Positions 1 through 8,713 are shown, counted from the stretch's first letter. The stretch is DNA of 64,000 nucleotides from Jiangella alkaliphila (GCF_900105925.1 NZ_LT629791.1:6604001-6668000); one strand, 5' to 3'. Notes: generated from the letters alone by a model not told the origin. Numbers and translations are program-made.

Positions 1-31
1 GCCGGCTGGTCTCGGAGACGAATCCGCTCAT
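1..31 (-). CDS. Carbohydrate ABC transporter permease, MalG-type (5' end only)
   Basis: Only the first ten codons lie in the window, starting with ATG and reading MSGFVSETSR. The ATG overlaps the TGA stop of the preceding permease gene in an ATGA arrangement. In carbohydrate ABC operons the gene directly after a MalF-type permease is nearly always the second, MalG-type permease, so the call rests on position and coupling and not on the sequence itself. Confidence 0.55.
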   Translation of the reverse strand, partial: MSGFVSETSR

Positions 32-975
32 GACTTGCTCCAGCTCCGGGTGGCCCGCAGGTAGACCGCCGACAGCACGGCCAGCGACAGCGCGAGCAGG
101 AAGGCCAGCGCCGCGGCCTGGCCGTAGTTGCCCTGCTGGAACCCGTACCGGAAGATCAGCAGGAGGACGGTCGTGGTGGCGTTCTGCGGCCCGCCGCCGG
201 TGAACACGTACGGCTCGGTGAACACCTGCACGGTGTTGATCAGCTGCCAGAGCAGCAGCAGCGCGATCACGGTGCGCAGCTGCGGCAGCATGACGTGCCA
301 GATGCGCTGCCACAGGTTCGCGCCGTCGATCTCGGCCGCCTCGTACAGCTCCTGCGGGATGCCGACCATCGCGGCCAGGTAGATGAGGACGGTGCCGCCC
401 ATGCCGGCCCAGGTCGACTCGAGGACGAGGCTGAGCATCGCGGTGTCCGGCGACTCCAGCCACGGGTACGGTCCCAGCCCGACCGTGCCGAGCAGCTCGT
501 TGAACAGCCCGGCGCCGGGGTCGTAGAACCACTTCCACAGCAGGACGGACACCACCGGCGGGATCACCACCGGCAGGTAGACGAGGAACCGGTACACCCC
601 GCCGTAGCGGCGCACCGTCGACAGCACCGACGCGAGGATCAGCGGCGCCGGGAACCCGATCAGCACGCCCAGCCCGACGAACAGCAGCGTGTTCATCACC
701 GCGGTGCCGAGCAGCGGGTCGGCGAACAGCGCCTCGAAGTTCGCCAGGCCGACCCACTCGCTGGTGCCCATCAGGTCGGTCCGCTGGAAGCTGATGATCA
801 GCCCGCGGACGATCGGCCACCACGCGAACATGCCGAAGATCAGGATCGCGGGGAGCAGGAACAGCAGCCCGATGAGCTCCCTGCGCCCGCCGGCCCGCCA
901 CCGGCGGGAGCGGGCGGCCCGGCCCTGCTGGGCCGCCTGCTCCTCGGTGGGACGGGTGACCGTCGCCGTCGTCAC
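28..975 (-). CDS. Carbohydrate ABC transporter permease, MalF/UgpA-type
   Basis: A 315-residue inner-membrane permease of a CUT1-type sugar importer. After a short Arg-rich cytoplasmic N-terminus come six hydrophobic segments. The EAA-like loop that docks the ATPase is visible about residues 205-225 (ELYEAAEIDGANLWQRIW). The start is GTG at 975 because GGAGGT lies 7 bases upstream; the open frame continues far upstream inside the binding-protein gene only as a shadow. It follows the lipoprotein gene by 17 bases and overlaps the second permease. No ATPase gene is visible; such importers often share an MsiK-type ATPase encoded elsewhere. Confidence 0.93.
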   Translation of the reverse strand: MTTATVTRPTEEQAAQQGRAARSRRWRAGGRRELIGLLFLLPAILIFGMFAWWPIVRGLIISFQRTDLMGTSEWVGLANFEALFADPLLGTAVMNTLLFVGLGVLIGFPAPLILASVLSTVRRYGGVYRFLVYLPVVIPPVVSVLLWKWFYDPGAGLFNELLGTVGLGPYPWLESPDTAMLSLVLESTWAGMGGTVLIYLAAMVGIPQELYEAAEIDGANLWQRIWHVMLPQLRTVIALLLLWQLINTVQVFTEPYVFTGGGPQNATTTVLLLIFRYGFQQGNYGQAAALAFLLALSLAVLSAVYLRATRSWSKS

Positions 976-992
976 TGGAAAGAACCTCCGGA

Positions 993-2387
993 TTACTGCG
1001 CGGCCGCGAGCTGGCGGTTGGCCTCGTCCTCGGCCGACGCCAGCAGCGCGTCGACGTCGGCGTCGGGGTCGGTCAGCACGGCCTGCACGACGGGGTCGAG
1101 CACCTGGTAGAGCGCCTGCGCGTTGAGCGGCGGCTCGGGCTTGAGCTCCAGCTCCGGCGTGCCGGCCAGGTACGGCTGGAAGTTCTCCAGCTCGACGTTG
1201 ACGAACGGCGCGATCGCGTCGTTGATCAGCTGCTGCTGGGCGTCGTCGAACATCGGCAGCACCGGGACGCCGACCGCGGCGGCCGGGTCCTGCGAGAGCG
1301 CCTCGGCCTCGGTGGCCGCGGTCTCGGGGTCGTACTGCGGCTCGGCGTAGTAGAACACCATCCACTTCACCGCCGCCGCGGCGCGGTCCTCCGGCACCGA
1401 CGCCGGGACCATGAAGATCTCGCCGCCGCTCATGGTGGCGTTGCCGCCGGCCTGCGGCATCGACGTGACGCCGTAGCTCGCGGTGTCCTCCATGCCGAAG
1501 TTCTGCTTGGCCACCCGGTAGGTGCCCGGCGTGCCCATGAACATGCCGACCTGGCCGGCCGCGAACTGGCGGATGACGTCGTCCTGGTTGAGCAGCTGCG
1601 TCTCGCCCATCGACTGGTCGGTCCAGCGCATCTGCCCGAGCAGCTCGAGCGAGTCGCGTACCGCGGCGTTCTGGAAGTCCGCGACGTAAGTCTCGCCGTC
1701 GGCCCGCTCCAGCTCGCCGCCGTGCGCGTAGGCCATCATCGTCAGCTGCCAGCCGCCGGTGCCGTCCTTCGACTCGTGCACGAACCCGGCCGCGTCGGTC
1801 GCCGCGCTGATCGCCTGCGCGGCCGTGCGGACGTCCTCCCAGGTTGCCGGCGGGGCGTCCGGGTCGAGGCCGGCCTGCTCGAACAGCGCCCGGTTGTAGA
1901 CCAGGCCCAGCGCGAACGGCGAGCGCGGGATGCCGTAGACCTCGCCGTCGGCGTCGGAGATGGGCTCCAGCACCTGCGGGTTGATCTCGTCGGCGTGCTC
2001 CCACTCGTCCAGGTACCCGGTGATCGGCTGCACCTGACCACGCTGGATCAGGCCCTGCGGCTCGGTCAGCGGCACCCGGATGACGTCCTCGACGCCGCCG
2101 CCGGCCAGCAGCGCGGAGAACGTCTGCGGGTCGAACTCGTTGGTGGACGCCTCGATCTGGATGTCCGGGTTCTGCTCCTCGAACTCGGCGATCTTCGCGT
2201 TGAACTGGTCCTGCCCGGCCTGGTCGGTGCCCGGCGGCAGGCCCTGGACGCGGATGGTGACGGTGCCGCCGTCGTCCCCGCCGCTCCCGCCGGCGTTGTC
2301 GTCACCGCCGCAGGCGGCGAGCACAGCGATGCCGCTCAGCAGCAGCACGCCGAGGCGAAATGGGCGTGGTCTGGCCATGGATGTCAT
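993..2387 (-). CDS. Extracellular sugar-binding lipoprotein of ABC importer
   Basis: A 464-residue solute-binding protein for the permeases downstream. The N-terminus has a lipoprotein signal peptide ending in the lipobox LAAC, followed by a Gly/Asp-rich linker (GGDDNAGGSGGDDGG). The mature part has the look of family 1 sugar-binding proteins, with EVYGIPRSPFALGLVYNR near residue 155 and the hinge-region GQVGMFMGTPGTYR near 290. The start at 2387 is preferred over an in-frame ATG four codons earlier because GGGAG sits 5 bases before it. The substrate cannot be read from the sequence; the neighbouring enolase-superfamily enzyme hints at an acid sugar or a sugar oxidised to one. Confidence 0.92.
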   Translation of the reverse strand: MTSMARPRPFRLGVLLLSGIAVLAACGGDDNAGGSGGDDGGTVTIRVQGLPPGTDQAGQDQFNAKIAEFEEQNPDIQIEASTNEFDPQTFSALLAGGGVEDVIRVPLTEPQGLIQRGQVQPITGYLDEWEHADEINPQVLEPISDADGEVYGIPRSPFALGLVYNRALFEQAGLDPDAPPATWEDVRTAAQAISAATDAAGFVHESKDGTGGWQLTMMAYAHGGELERADGETYVADFQNAAVRDSLELLGQMRWTDQSMGETQLLNQDDVIRQFAAGQVGMFMGTPGTYRVAKQNFGMEDTASYGVTSMPQAGGNATMSGGEIFMVPASVPEDRAAAAVKWMVFYYAEPQYDPETAATEAEALSQDPAAAVGVPVLPMFDDAQQQLINDAIAPFVNVELENFQPYLAGTPELELKPEPPLNAQALYQVLDPVVQAVLTDPDADVDALLASAEDEANRQLAAAQ

Positions 2388-2432
2388 GTGAGCTCCCAAG
2401 AACTTCCTCGTACCTGGAGAAACGGAACCGGG

Positions 2433-3422
2433 TTATCGGGGCTCGCGCCGAGCGGGTCCCGTGGTGCCGCGGGGAATGAGCCGCGACCCGACCTGGACCA
2501 CCTGCGCGGCGGGCGGGCGCTCGTGCACCAGTCCGATCAGCAGGTCGATCGCGAGGCTGGCGACCTCGTCCGGGTCGATGCGGATGGTGGTCAGCGACGG
2601 CGTGGACACCGACGCCAGCAGCGTGTCGTCGATGCCGACCACGCTGATGTCGCCCGGCACCGAGGCGCCGAGCGCCGCCAGCTGGTGCAGCACGCCCATC
2701 GCGACGAGGTCGTTGTGCGCCAGCACGGCGGTCGCCCCGTGGGCGAGGACCAGCGGCGCGGCGTGCACGCCGGTCTCGAACCGGGGCTCGTACGGGCCGA
2801 TCTCGATCAGCGACAGGCCGTGCGCGTCGAACGCCTCGCGGATCGACTTCGACCGCGACTGGTCCGGCCGGTTGCCGTTGCCGTCGACGAAGACGCACAC
2901 CTGGTGGCCGTACGCCTTGAGGTGCTCGGCCGCCTGGGCGATGCCATCAGTGAGCGAGACGTGCACCTCGCAGACCTCCGGGACCTGCCGGTTGACCAGC
3001 ACGACGGGCGTCCGTCCGGCCAGCTCGGCGAGCCGGTCCTCCGTCAGCATCGACGCCCACAGCACCAGGCCGTCGACCTTCTTCGACACCGCCGCGATGG
3101 TCTCCAGCTCGTCCGCCTCGCGCTCGTCGCTGTCGGCGACCAGCAGGGTGTAGCCCTGCCGCCGGGCCCGCTCCTGCATCGCCTTGAAGATCGGCGGGAA
3201 GAACGGGTTGGTGATGTCGGGGATCAGCAGCCCGAGCGTCTCGGTGCGGCCGTCGCGCAGCGACCGCGCCGCCGGGTTGGGCGAGTAGCCCAGCCGGTCG
3301 GCCGCCGCCACGACCCGTTCGCGGGTGACGGCGTTGACGAGGTCGGGCGTGTTCAGCGCGCGGGACACCGTCGAGACGGAGACGCCGGCGGCCTTGGCGA
3401 CCGCGCCGATCGTGACGGCCAT
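2433..3422 (-). CDS. LacI-family transcriptional regulator
   Basis: A 329-residue repressor-type protein. Residues 1-25 form the LacI helix-turn-helix (IGAVAKAAGVSVSTVSRALN), followed by the hinge and a periplasmic-binding-like effector domain (GLLIPDITNPFFPPIF; SVVGIDDTLLASVSTPSLTT). The start is ATG at 3422 behind GAGGAGGAG; a longer open frame to 3536 has no ribosome site and would add a non-family extension. It lies upstream of the binding protein on the same strand and is divergent from the enolase-type gene. A palindrome in the divergent spacer is the likely operator, so it probably controls itself, the importer and the enzyme in response to the imported sugar. Confidence 0.94.
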   Translation of the reverse strand: MAVTIGAVAKAAGVSVSTVSRALNTPDLVNAVTRERVVAAADRLGYSPNPAARSLRDGRTETLGLLIPDITNPFFPPIFKAMQERARRQGYTLLVADSDEREADELETIAAVSKKVDGLVLWASMLTEDRLAELAGRTPVVLVNRQVPEVCEVHVSLTDGIAQAAEHLKAYGHQVCVFVDGNGNRPDQSRSKSIREAFDAHGLSLIEIGPYEPRFETGVHAAPLVLAHGATAVLAHNDLVAMGVLHQLAALGASVPGDISVVGIDDTLLASVSTPSLTTIRIDPDEVASLAIDLLIGLVHERPPAAQVVQVGSRLIPRGTTGPARREPR

Positions 3423-3469
3423 GTGGCTCCTCCTCGACGGTGGGGTGGACGGTGGCGCTGCGGCAGCAT

Positions 3470-3483
3470 TGCAAACGTTTCTG
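3470..3483. promoter_or_regulatory. LacI-type operator
   Basis: The sequence TGCAAACGTTTCTG is centred on a perfect 8-bp palindrome AAACGTTT with a central CG, the usual core of LacI-family operators. It lies 50-60 bases upstream of the LacI start and about 130 bases before the divergent sugar-acid enzyme gene. Binding by the adjacent LacI protein is inferred. Confidence 0.6.
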
Positions 3484-3611
3484 AAGTATGTCAAGAGGTG
3501 TCTTCCCAGTGATGCCTTCCCTGGGAACTCCGACATACGCTACGGTTCTGATCGCCGCGATGAGTGATTTGCGGGATCGTTTTCATACGAAGCGAAGGGA
3601 CGCCGCAGCCC

Positions 3612-4751
3612 ATGAAGATCACCGGGTGCGAAGTGCTCACCCTGCCCGACCACGGCGACAGCATGATGCTGGTCGTGGTCGACACCGACGAGGGCATCCA
3701 CGGCCTGGGCGAGGTCGGCATCCGGACCCGGCAGCGCGCGGTCGCCGGCGGCATCGAGGCGCTGGCCGAGCTGATCGTCGGCGAGGACCCCACCCGCATC
3801 GAGCACCTGTGGCAGGTGATGTTCCGGCGCGGCTTCTTTCCGTCCGACCGGTTCCTCTCCGCCGCCATCGCCGCCATCGACGTCGCGCTGTGGGACATCC
3901 GCGGCAAGGCGCTCGGCGTGCCCGTGTACGAGCTGCTCGGCGGCCAGGTCCGCGACGCCGTCCCCTGCTACGTCCACGTCGGCGACCAGTACCGCGAGCT
4001 GCCGGCCTTCCTCGACCGGTGCCGCCAGCTGGTCGACGACGGCTGGCGGCACCTGCGCTTCGCCACGCCGCACGACGACGGCGTCCTGGACCAGCGCGCC
4101 GCCATGCGCGCGTCGATCGCGATGATGCACGCCGCGCGCGAGGCGCTGGGCGACGAGATCGAGCTGATCCTCGACGTGCACACCCGGCTGGACCCGCCCG
4201 AGGCCGTCACGCTGTGCCGCGAGATCGAGGCGGCCCGCCCCTACTTCGTCGAGGACCCGCTGCGGGCGGAGTCGCTGGACAGCTACGAGATGCTGCGGCT
4301 GCGCACCGGCGTGCCGCTGGCCACCGGCGAGGTGTACGGCTCGAAGTGGGAGTTCCAGCGGCTGATCGAGCGCGACCTCATCGACTACGCCCGGGTCGAC
4401 GTCGCGGTGGCGGCCGGGCTGACCGAGGCGAAGAAGATCGCCGCACTGGCCGAGACCCACTACGTCAAGCTGGCCACCCACAACCCGCTCGGCCCCGTCA
4501 CCGCGGCGGCGTCGCTGCACCTCAACCTCGCCTGCCCGAACGTCGGCGTCCAGGAGCACCAGGTCGCGCCCGAGCCGGCCACGGCCGCGCTGTTCACCGT
4601 CCGCCCGACCGTGCGGCCCGGCTGGGTCGAGCGCAGCGAACTCCCCGGCCTCGGCGTCGACATCGACCGCGAGGCCGCCCGGAAGCTGCGCGCCACCCCG
4701 GCCGAGCGCCCCCACCTGCGCACCCCCGACGGCGCCTACACCAACTGGTGA
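3612..4751 (+). CDS. Enolase-superfamily sugar-acid dehydratase/racemase (MR/MLE group)
   Basis: A 379-residue enzyme of the mandelate racemase/muconate lactonizing group, which removes a proton next to a carboxylate on an acid sugar. The N-terminal capping domain (residues 1-110) is followed by the barrel. Likely metal ligands are the Asp in ILDVHTRLDP, the Glu in YFVEDPLRAE and the Glu in PLATGEVYG; a His in LATHNPLGPV is the probable general acid/base. This pattern is closest to galactonate/mannonate-dehydratase-like members, but I cannot fix the substrate. The start ATG at 3612 follows GAAGGGA; the frame opens 16 codons earlier. It is divergent from the LacI gene and presumably works on the sugar imported by the ABC system. 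Confidence 0.88.
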   Translation: MKITGCEVLTLPDHGDSMMLVVVDTDEGIHGLGEVGIRTRQRAVAGGIEALAELIVGEDPTRIEHLWQVMFRRGFFPSDRFLSAAIAAIDVALWDIRGKALGVPVYELLGGQVRDAVPCYVHVGDQYRELPAFLDRCRQLVDDGWRHLRFATPHDDGVLDQRAAMRASIAMMHAAREALGDEIELILDVHTRLDPPEAVTLCREIEAARPYFVEDPLRAESLDSYEMLRLRTGVPLATGEVYGSKWEFQRLIERDLIDYARVDVAVAAGLTEAKKIAALAETHYVKLATHNPLGPVTAAASLHLNLACPNVGVQEHQVAPEPATAALFTVRPTVRPGWVERSELPGLGVDIDREAARKLRATPAERPHLRTPDGAYTNW

Positions 4752-4754
4752 CGG

Positions 4755-6563
4755 CTAGTCGAGGGCGGTGAGGCTGCCGTCCGCCACGTGGTCGGCGACG
4801 GCCTTGGGCAGCAGGTAGGCGGGGCCGCCGCCGGGCTGGTCGTGCCAGGAAACGGTCTGGCCGGCGAGGACGCGCAGTTCGCGTTCCACGCGGTAGCGCC
4901 GCGGGCCCTGCTGTTCCCGCTCCGGCCGCAGCGACATGGCGGCGAACTCAGTGCCGGCCGCGAAGGTCAGGTTGCCGGCGGGCGCGCCGTAGCGGACCAG
5001 CTCGCGCCCCGGCATCAGCACCGCGATGCGCTTCTCGGCGAGGAGGGTCAGCGGCGGCTCGCCGGGCAGCGGCTGGACCGGCCAGTCGTTCAGCGCCGCC
5101 GCGGTGTTGCGGTCCCTGGTCCCGCCGCGCAGGCCGAACGGGCTGATCGTCAGGCTGCCGAGCAGGAACGCGCCCGCGTCCCACAGCTGGGCGAACCGCT
5201 GCGGGCCACGTGGCTTGCCGCGCTCGTAGCCGGCGACCTGCCACTCGTCGCCGACCCGCTCGAGACACGTCGCGCCCTCGGCGGAGTCGAGCAGCCGGTA
5301 GACGGCGGGCAGCACGCCTGCCTCGCTCAGCTGCCGTTCGATGATCGCGAGGACCCGGCGGTCGCGGTCGGGCAGCGACGGCGGCGGTGGCGGCCCCGGG
5401 ACCGGCGCCGGGAGCTCGCCGGTGAGCGCGAGGTAGGCGGCGTCCCTGGCCTCCCGGCCGACCTCCGGCAGCGCGAAGCCGTTGCGGCGGACGTGCTCGA
5501 CGAGGTCGGGCTCGGGCGCGACGCCGTGCTTGGCGAGGTAGTGCGGGACCGACGCGGTCCACATCCACACGCCGTCCGTGTGATGGGCGGACGGGGTGTC
5601 CTGACCGCCGTCGGGGTCGAACAGGTCGGGCTCGAAGCCGCGGCCGCTCACGATCACCGGCGCGGTGTTCAGGTAGTCCAGCAGCCGCTGCCGTTCGGCG
5701 TCGGGCACGGGCGGCCGCTCGACCACCGGCCGACCGGTCTCGTCGCGGCGGTCGAAGATGCGGGCGCGACGGAACCGGCCGGCCACCTCGGCCGCCTGCC
5801 GCGCGTTCGGCAGCGCCGTCGTCATCCAGTCGGGGACGTGCTCGGCCGCTCGCGGGTACCGCTCCAGCTCGTCGAGCACGTCCCAGCGCGACGGCGCCTG
5901 GTGCCAGCGCGCCTCGTTCCGGTAGTCGATCGAGAGCCTGATCGGGTACTCGACGACGGTGCTGGCCGACGTCCACGTGCCGACGCCGTCGGTGTACATC
6001 CCGGCGCGCAGCCGCCGGTAGTACGGCGCCACCTCGCCCGGCGGCGTCCACTCGCGCAGCTGCCCGTCGATGCCGAGAACGTGCCCGACCACCTCCTCGT
6101 GGCCGCCGACGGCGTTGTACATCAGCCGGATCTGGTCGCGATCGGCCGGCGCGCCCGCCACCAGCAGGTCGGCGATCGCGCGGTGCAGGACGCGCTGCTC
6201 CTCGATGCCGGTGCGCCCGGATCCGTCCGGGGCCGGCGGGTCGTAGGCGTAGAAGACCTGGAACGCGCTCAGCGGGTCGACCGTGTAGCGGGCCGATCGC
6301 CACACGCCGCGCTGCTCGTCGCGCATCACCCCGCGCAACTCGGCGAAGTCGGTGGCGAGCCGCTCCGGCGGTGGCACGAGCCCGTCGGAGAAGTCGGACA
6401 TGATCACGGTGAGGCCGACGTCCTGCATGCCGTCGTCGATGGTCGCGATCAGGTCCAGCCGCCGCCACCCCGGCGGCGCGACGTCGAGCAGGGTGCCGCC
6501 GATCCGCTGCAGCAGCTCGTCGTACCGTTGCTGCCGGGCGTCCATGGAGCTCGGGTCGGACAT
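4755..6563 (-). CDS. TNT-domain (NAD glycohydrolase toxin-like) protein with YezG-like immunity-type N-terminus
   Basis: A 602-residue cytoplasmic-looking protein with no signal peptide. Residues about 10-115 resemble the YezG/DUF600 immunity fold (RYDELLQRIGGTLL, then PPGWRRLDLIATI); residues about 125-245 look like a divergent second copy (LHRAIADLLVAGAPADRDQI). After a linker with a PPPPP run, the last 100 residues match the tuberculosis necrotizing toxin (TNT) fold: ELVRYG, FAAGTEF, and the hallmark DQPGGGPAY near 575-583, with Gln576 at the catalytic Gln position. From memory of CpnT, the conserved His appears to be Arg here (PRRYRVE), so NAD cleavage is uncertain. Fusion of immunity-like and toxin-like domains in one chain is unusual. 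Convergent with the sugar enzyme. Confidence 0.72.
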   Translation of the reverse strand: MSDPSSMDARQQRYDELLQRIGGTLLDVAPPGWRRLDLIATIDDGMQDVGLTVIMSDFSDGLVPPPERLATDFAELRGVMRDEQRGVWRSARYTVDPLSAFQVFYAYDPPAPDGSGRTGIEEQRVLHRAIADLLVAGAPADRDQIRLMYNAVGGHEEVVGHVLGIDGQLREWTPPGEVAPYYRRLRAGMYTDGVGTWTSASTVVEYPIRLSIDYRNEARWHQAPSRWDVLDELERYPRAAEHVPDWMTTALPNARQAAEVAGRFRRARIFDRRDETGRPVVERPPVPDAERQRLLDYLNTAPVIVSGRGFEPDLFDPDGGQDTPSAHHTDGVWMWTASVPHYLAKHGVAPEPDLVEHVRRNGFALPEVGREARDAAYLALTGELPAPVPGPPPPPSLPDRDRRVLAIIERQLSEAGVLPAVYRLLDSAEGATCLERVGDEWQVAGYERGKPRGPQRFAQLWDAGAFLLGSLTISPFGLRGGTRDRNTAAALNDWPVQPLPGEPPLTLLAEKRIAVLMPGRELVRYGAPAGNLTFAAGTEFAAMSLRPEREQQGPRRYRVERELRVLAGQTVSWHDQPGGGPAYLLPKAVADHVADGSLTALD

Positions 6564-6590
6564 GGTCTGCTGCTCTCCTGGTTCGTTTCG

Positions 6591-7277
6591 TCACGTCCAC
6601 GGCACGCGGTGCCGGAGGTCGGTCATCAGGTCCGCGAGCGACATCGCGCTATCGGGCGTGAGCGGTCCCGGCACGACGGCCATCAGCTCGGCCGGCTCGA
6701 ACACGATGATCGCGGCGGCCGCACGAACGTCGGCGGCCAGCCAGGTCGTCAGCGGCGGGCGCAGCACCTGCCGGGCGAAGTCGGGCGCGTCGGTGCTGAC
6801 GTGGAAGGCGGCGTCGAACGCCGGGTCGCCCACCTCGGTATCCGTGCGGAGCACGGTGGCCCACGAGAGCCGTTGCGGCGCCAGCCGCAGCTCCGGTCCG
6901 GGCGCCGGGCGGGGCACCAGCACCACCGTGTACTCGGGGGTGCGGGTCGAGACGCTCAGCGTGCTCCAGACCCGGCGAGGTGGCGGACGCCGCACCTGGA
7001 ACGCCTGGAACGGCATGTCGCGCAGCGTTCCGTCGAGGTGGAAGTCCACGAGGACGATGCGGTCGCCGACGAGGTCGTTGATGCTGGGCGCCCGGGCCGG
7101 CAGGTTCGGTTCGGAGCGGCCGAACCGCATCCCGTTGCGCGCGGCGAAGTCGGCCAGCACCGCGGCGGTGCCTTCCAGCCTCTGCCGCTTGCGCACCCTG
7201 ATCGGGACCAGGACCGCCAGCGCGATCACGAACGCCGCGCCGACCAGCAGCAGGGCGACCAGCCCTCCGTCGCTCAT
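6591..7277 (-). CDS. Membrane-anchored protein of unknown function
   Basis: A 228-residue protein with one N-terminal membrane helix (residues 6-25, LVALLLVGAAFVIALAVLVP), then RVRKRQR, giving a cytoplasmic C-terminal domain. I do not recognise the domain; it contains a DFAARNGMRFGRSEP stretch near residue 43, resembling actinobacterial DUF3137-like/galactose-oxidase-unlike membrane proteins only loosely. The start is ATG at 7277, with GGAGCG ahead and an ATGA overlap with the stop of the DUF4279 gene, so the two are translationally coupled. It lies directly upstream of the TNT-domain gene and could belong to the same toxin/immunity-type island. Confidence 0.7.
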   Translation of the reverse strand: MSDGGLVALLLVGAAFVIALAVLVPIRVRKRQRLEGTAAVLADFAARNGMRFGRSEPNLPARAPSINDLVGDRIVLVDFHLDGTLRDMPFQAFQVRRPPPRRVWSTLSVSTRTPEYTVVLVPRPAPGPELRLAPQRLSWATVLRTDTEVGDPAFDAAFHVSTDAPDFARQVLRPPLTTWLAADVRAAAAIIVFEPAELMAVVPGPLTPDSAMSLADLMTDLRHRVPWT

Positions 7278-7760
7278 CCACGCTCCGCTTCGGCATACTC
7301 GTCGACGTCCAGTTCCGCGCGCGTCGTGCGGAGGAAGTCCAGCGTCCGCGCGTCGAGGTGCCAGCCCAGCAACTGGTGCTGCCCGGCGAGCTTCGTCAGG
7401 CCGTCGACCGATGGCGGCACCGCTTCCTCCTCGCCGTCGGGATGGTCGAAGATCCGGACGACCTGCAGCGTGCTGACCGACGGCCAGTCGTCGAGCTCCT
7501 GCAGCTCGGCCACGAGCGCGCCGATGCGTCCGGCGTGCTCCTCCAGCCGGGTCCACGACCCGGCCGAGCTGCGCGTCCACCGTCAGACCGGGCTCGCGGC
7601 AGACGACGCGCCACTTGTGGGCGGCCGGCCGGGGCGGCTCGGCCAGCCGGCTGCCGCGGACCAGCACGTCGTCCGGCTCGACCCCCAGCCGAGCCGTGAT
7701 CTCCGTCGCCGGCAGGCGCGTCGAGGCCACGGCGAAGTAGGCGTATTGGAGGACACGCAC
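7274..7760 (-). pseudogene. DUF4279-domain protein, single-base frameshift
   Basis: Two frames together give one DUF4279-type protein of about 160 residues. The first frame starts at GTG 7760 with VRVLQYAYFAVAS and continues through PAAHKWRVVCREPGLTVDAQ. It then derails at VVDPAGG. The other frame resumes as LEEHAGRIGALVAELQE and ends with WHLDARTLDFLRTTRAELD. Removing one base of the ggg run at about 7549-7551 restores a continuous frame. DUF4279 proteins are small, uncharacterised, and found with SUKH/DUF600-type immunity proteins, which suits the TNT neighbour. Either a real mutation or an assembly error in a GC run. Confidence 0.75.
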
Positions 7761-7860
7761 CCGCGACAGCTTAGATGGCAGGGGTGCGCCTCCTAGGCTC
7801 GGCCGTAGCGAACGGCGTCCAGGTGGAGACAGGTCGGCCTTGGCAACGGCGACCCGGCCG

Positions 7861-7921
7861 TTTGCAATGAGCACCTATACGCACCGGCAGGTGGGTGGTG
7901 CGTAGAGGTGCTCATTGCAAA
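7861..7921. repeat. Long near-perfect inverted repeat (extragenic palindrome)
   Basis: Two 25-base arms (7861-7885 and 7897-7921) pair at 24 of 25 positions around an 11-base loop. The arm begins TTTGCAATGAGCACCT and ends ACGCACC. There is no U-run after either arm, so it is not a classical terminator, but it lies between the 3' end of the M50 gene and the 5' end of the DUF4279 gene and could form a strong RNA hairpin. The shape suggests a dispersed extragenic palindrome family. Confidence 0.85.
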
Positions 7922-7969
7922 GGTGGCCGCACGGTGACTGTCGTGCGGCACCCGCGGCACCTTGGGACG

Positions 7970-8713
7970 CTAGTCGAGCGCCGTGACGACGGAGGCGACG
8001 TTGAACCAGACGCACGCGCCGATGACCAGGACGAACGTCAGCAGCCAGACGCCGCCGGGGACGGCCGACCGGCGGCCCATGAGGTAGGCGTCGGACTGCT
8101 GGACGCCGCGGCCGGTGGTGTGTGTCCGGACGACGGCCCACAGCCCGCGCACCGCGCCGACCGTCAGCAGCCAGGCGAACGCGTACACGACCACCGTGCA
8201 CAGCCACTCGGACCCGTACCAGCCGACCAGTCCGAACGCGACCCCCGTCGTGAGCACGACGGCCACCGTCAGCCAGCTGCGGGACAGCAGGAACACCAGC
8301 GCGAGGCAGACCACCAGGACGCCGAGCGCCAGCCGGGCCCAGCCCTGCGTGGCCGCCCACACCAGCCCCCATCCGAGGACGGCCGGCGCCGGGTAGCCCC
8401 ACCACATCGTCCACAACGTGCCGGGCGTGCTGTGTGACCAGAAGTTCGTCGCGCCGGACAGGTCGCCGCGCACCGTCACCCCGCGCAGCCGGAACCCGGC
8501 CGTCAACGCGGCGACGACGTGGCCCAGCTCGTGCACCAGCGTCACCGGGTACCCGGCCAGCCGCCAGGCCGGCCCGTACACCGCCAGCACCACGCCGGCC
8601 AGCGCGAACCCCAGCACGACGGACGACGGCATCGTCGCCAGCGTCTCGTCGACCCGCACGTCGGCGAACCAGTCGCGCACTCCGTCGGTGACCCCGCCGC
8701 TCGACTCCGCCAT
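7970..8713 (-). CDS. M50-family-like membrane metalloprotease
   Basis: A 247-residue multi-pass membrane protein with HELGH about residue 63 (VTLVHELGHVVAA), the HExxH zinc motif of intramembrane M50 peptidases, placed within the second hydrophobic segment as in S2P-type proteases. Six or seven hydrophobic segments follow. A second conserved M50 motif (NPDG-like) is not obvious, so catalytic activity is plausible but not shown. This type is common in actinobacteria as a short stand-alone M50 protein without a PDZ domain. The start is ATG at 8713; a GTG one codon upstream is equally possible. It stands 12 bases after the gene upstream, which suggests one transcript. Confidence 0.82.
   Translation of the reverse strand: MAESSGGVTDGVRDWFADVRVDETLATMPSSVVLGFALAGVVLAVYGPAWRLAGYPVTLVHELGHVVAALTAGFRLRGVTVRGDLSGATNFWSHSTPGTLWTMWWGYPAPAVLGWGLVWAATQGWARLALGVLVVCLALVFLLSRSWLTVAVVLTTGVAFGLVGWYGSEWLCTVVVYAFAWLLTVGAVRGLWAVVRTHTTGRGVQQSDAYLMGRRSAVPGGVWLLTFVLVIGACVWFNVASVVTALD

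Noticed and set aside
28..2004. One 658-residue protein covering the permease and part of the binding protein gene
   Set aside because: The upstream half is an antiparallel-type shadow of the binding protein; the permease starts at GTG 975 behind a strong GGAGGT.
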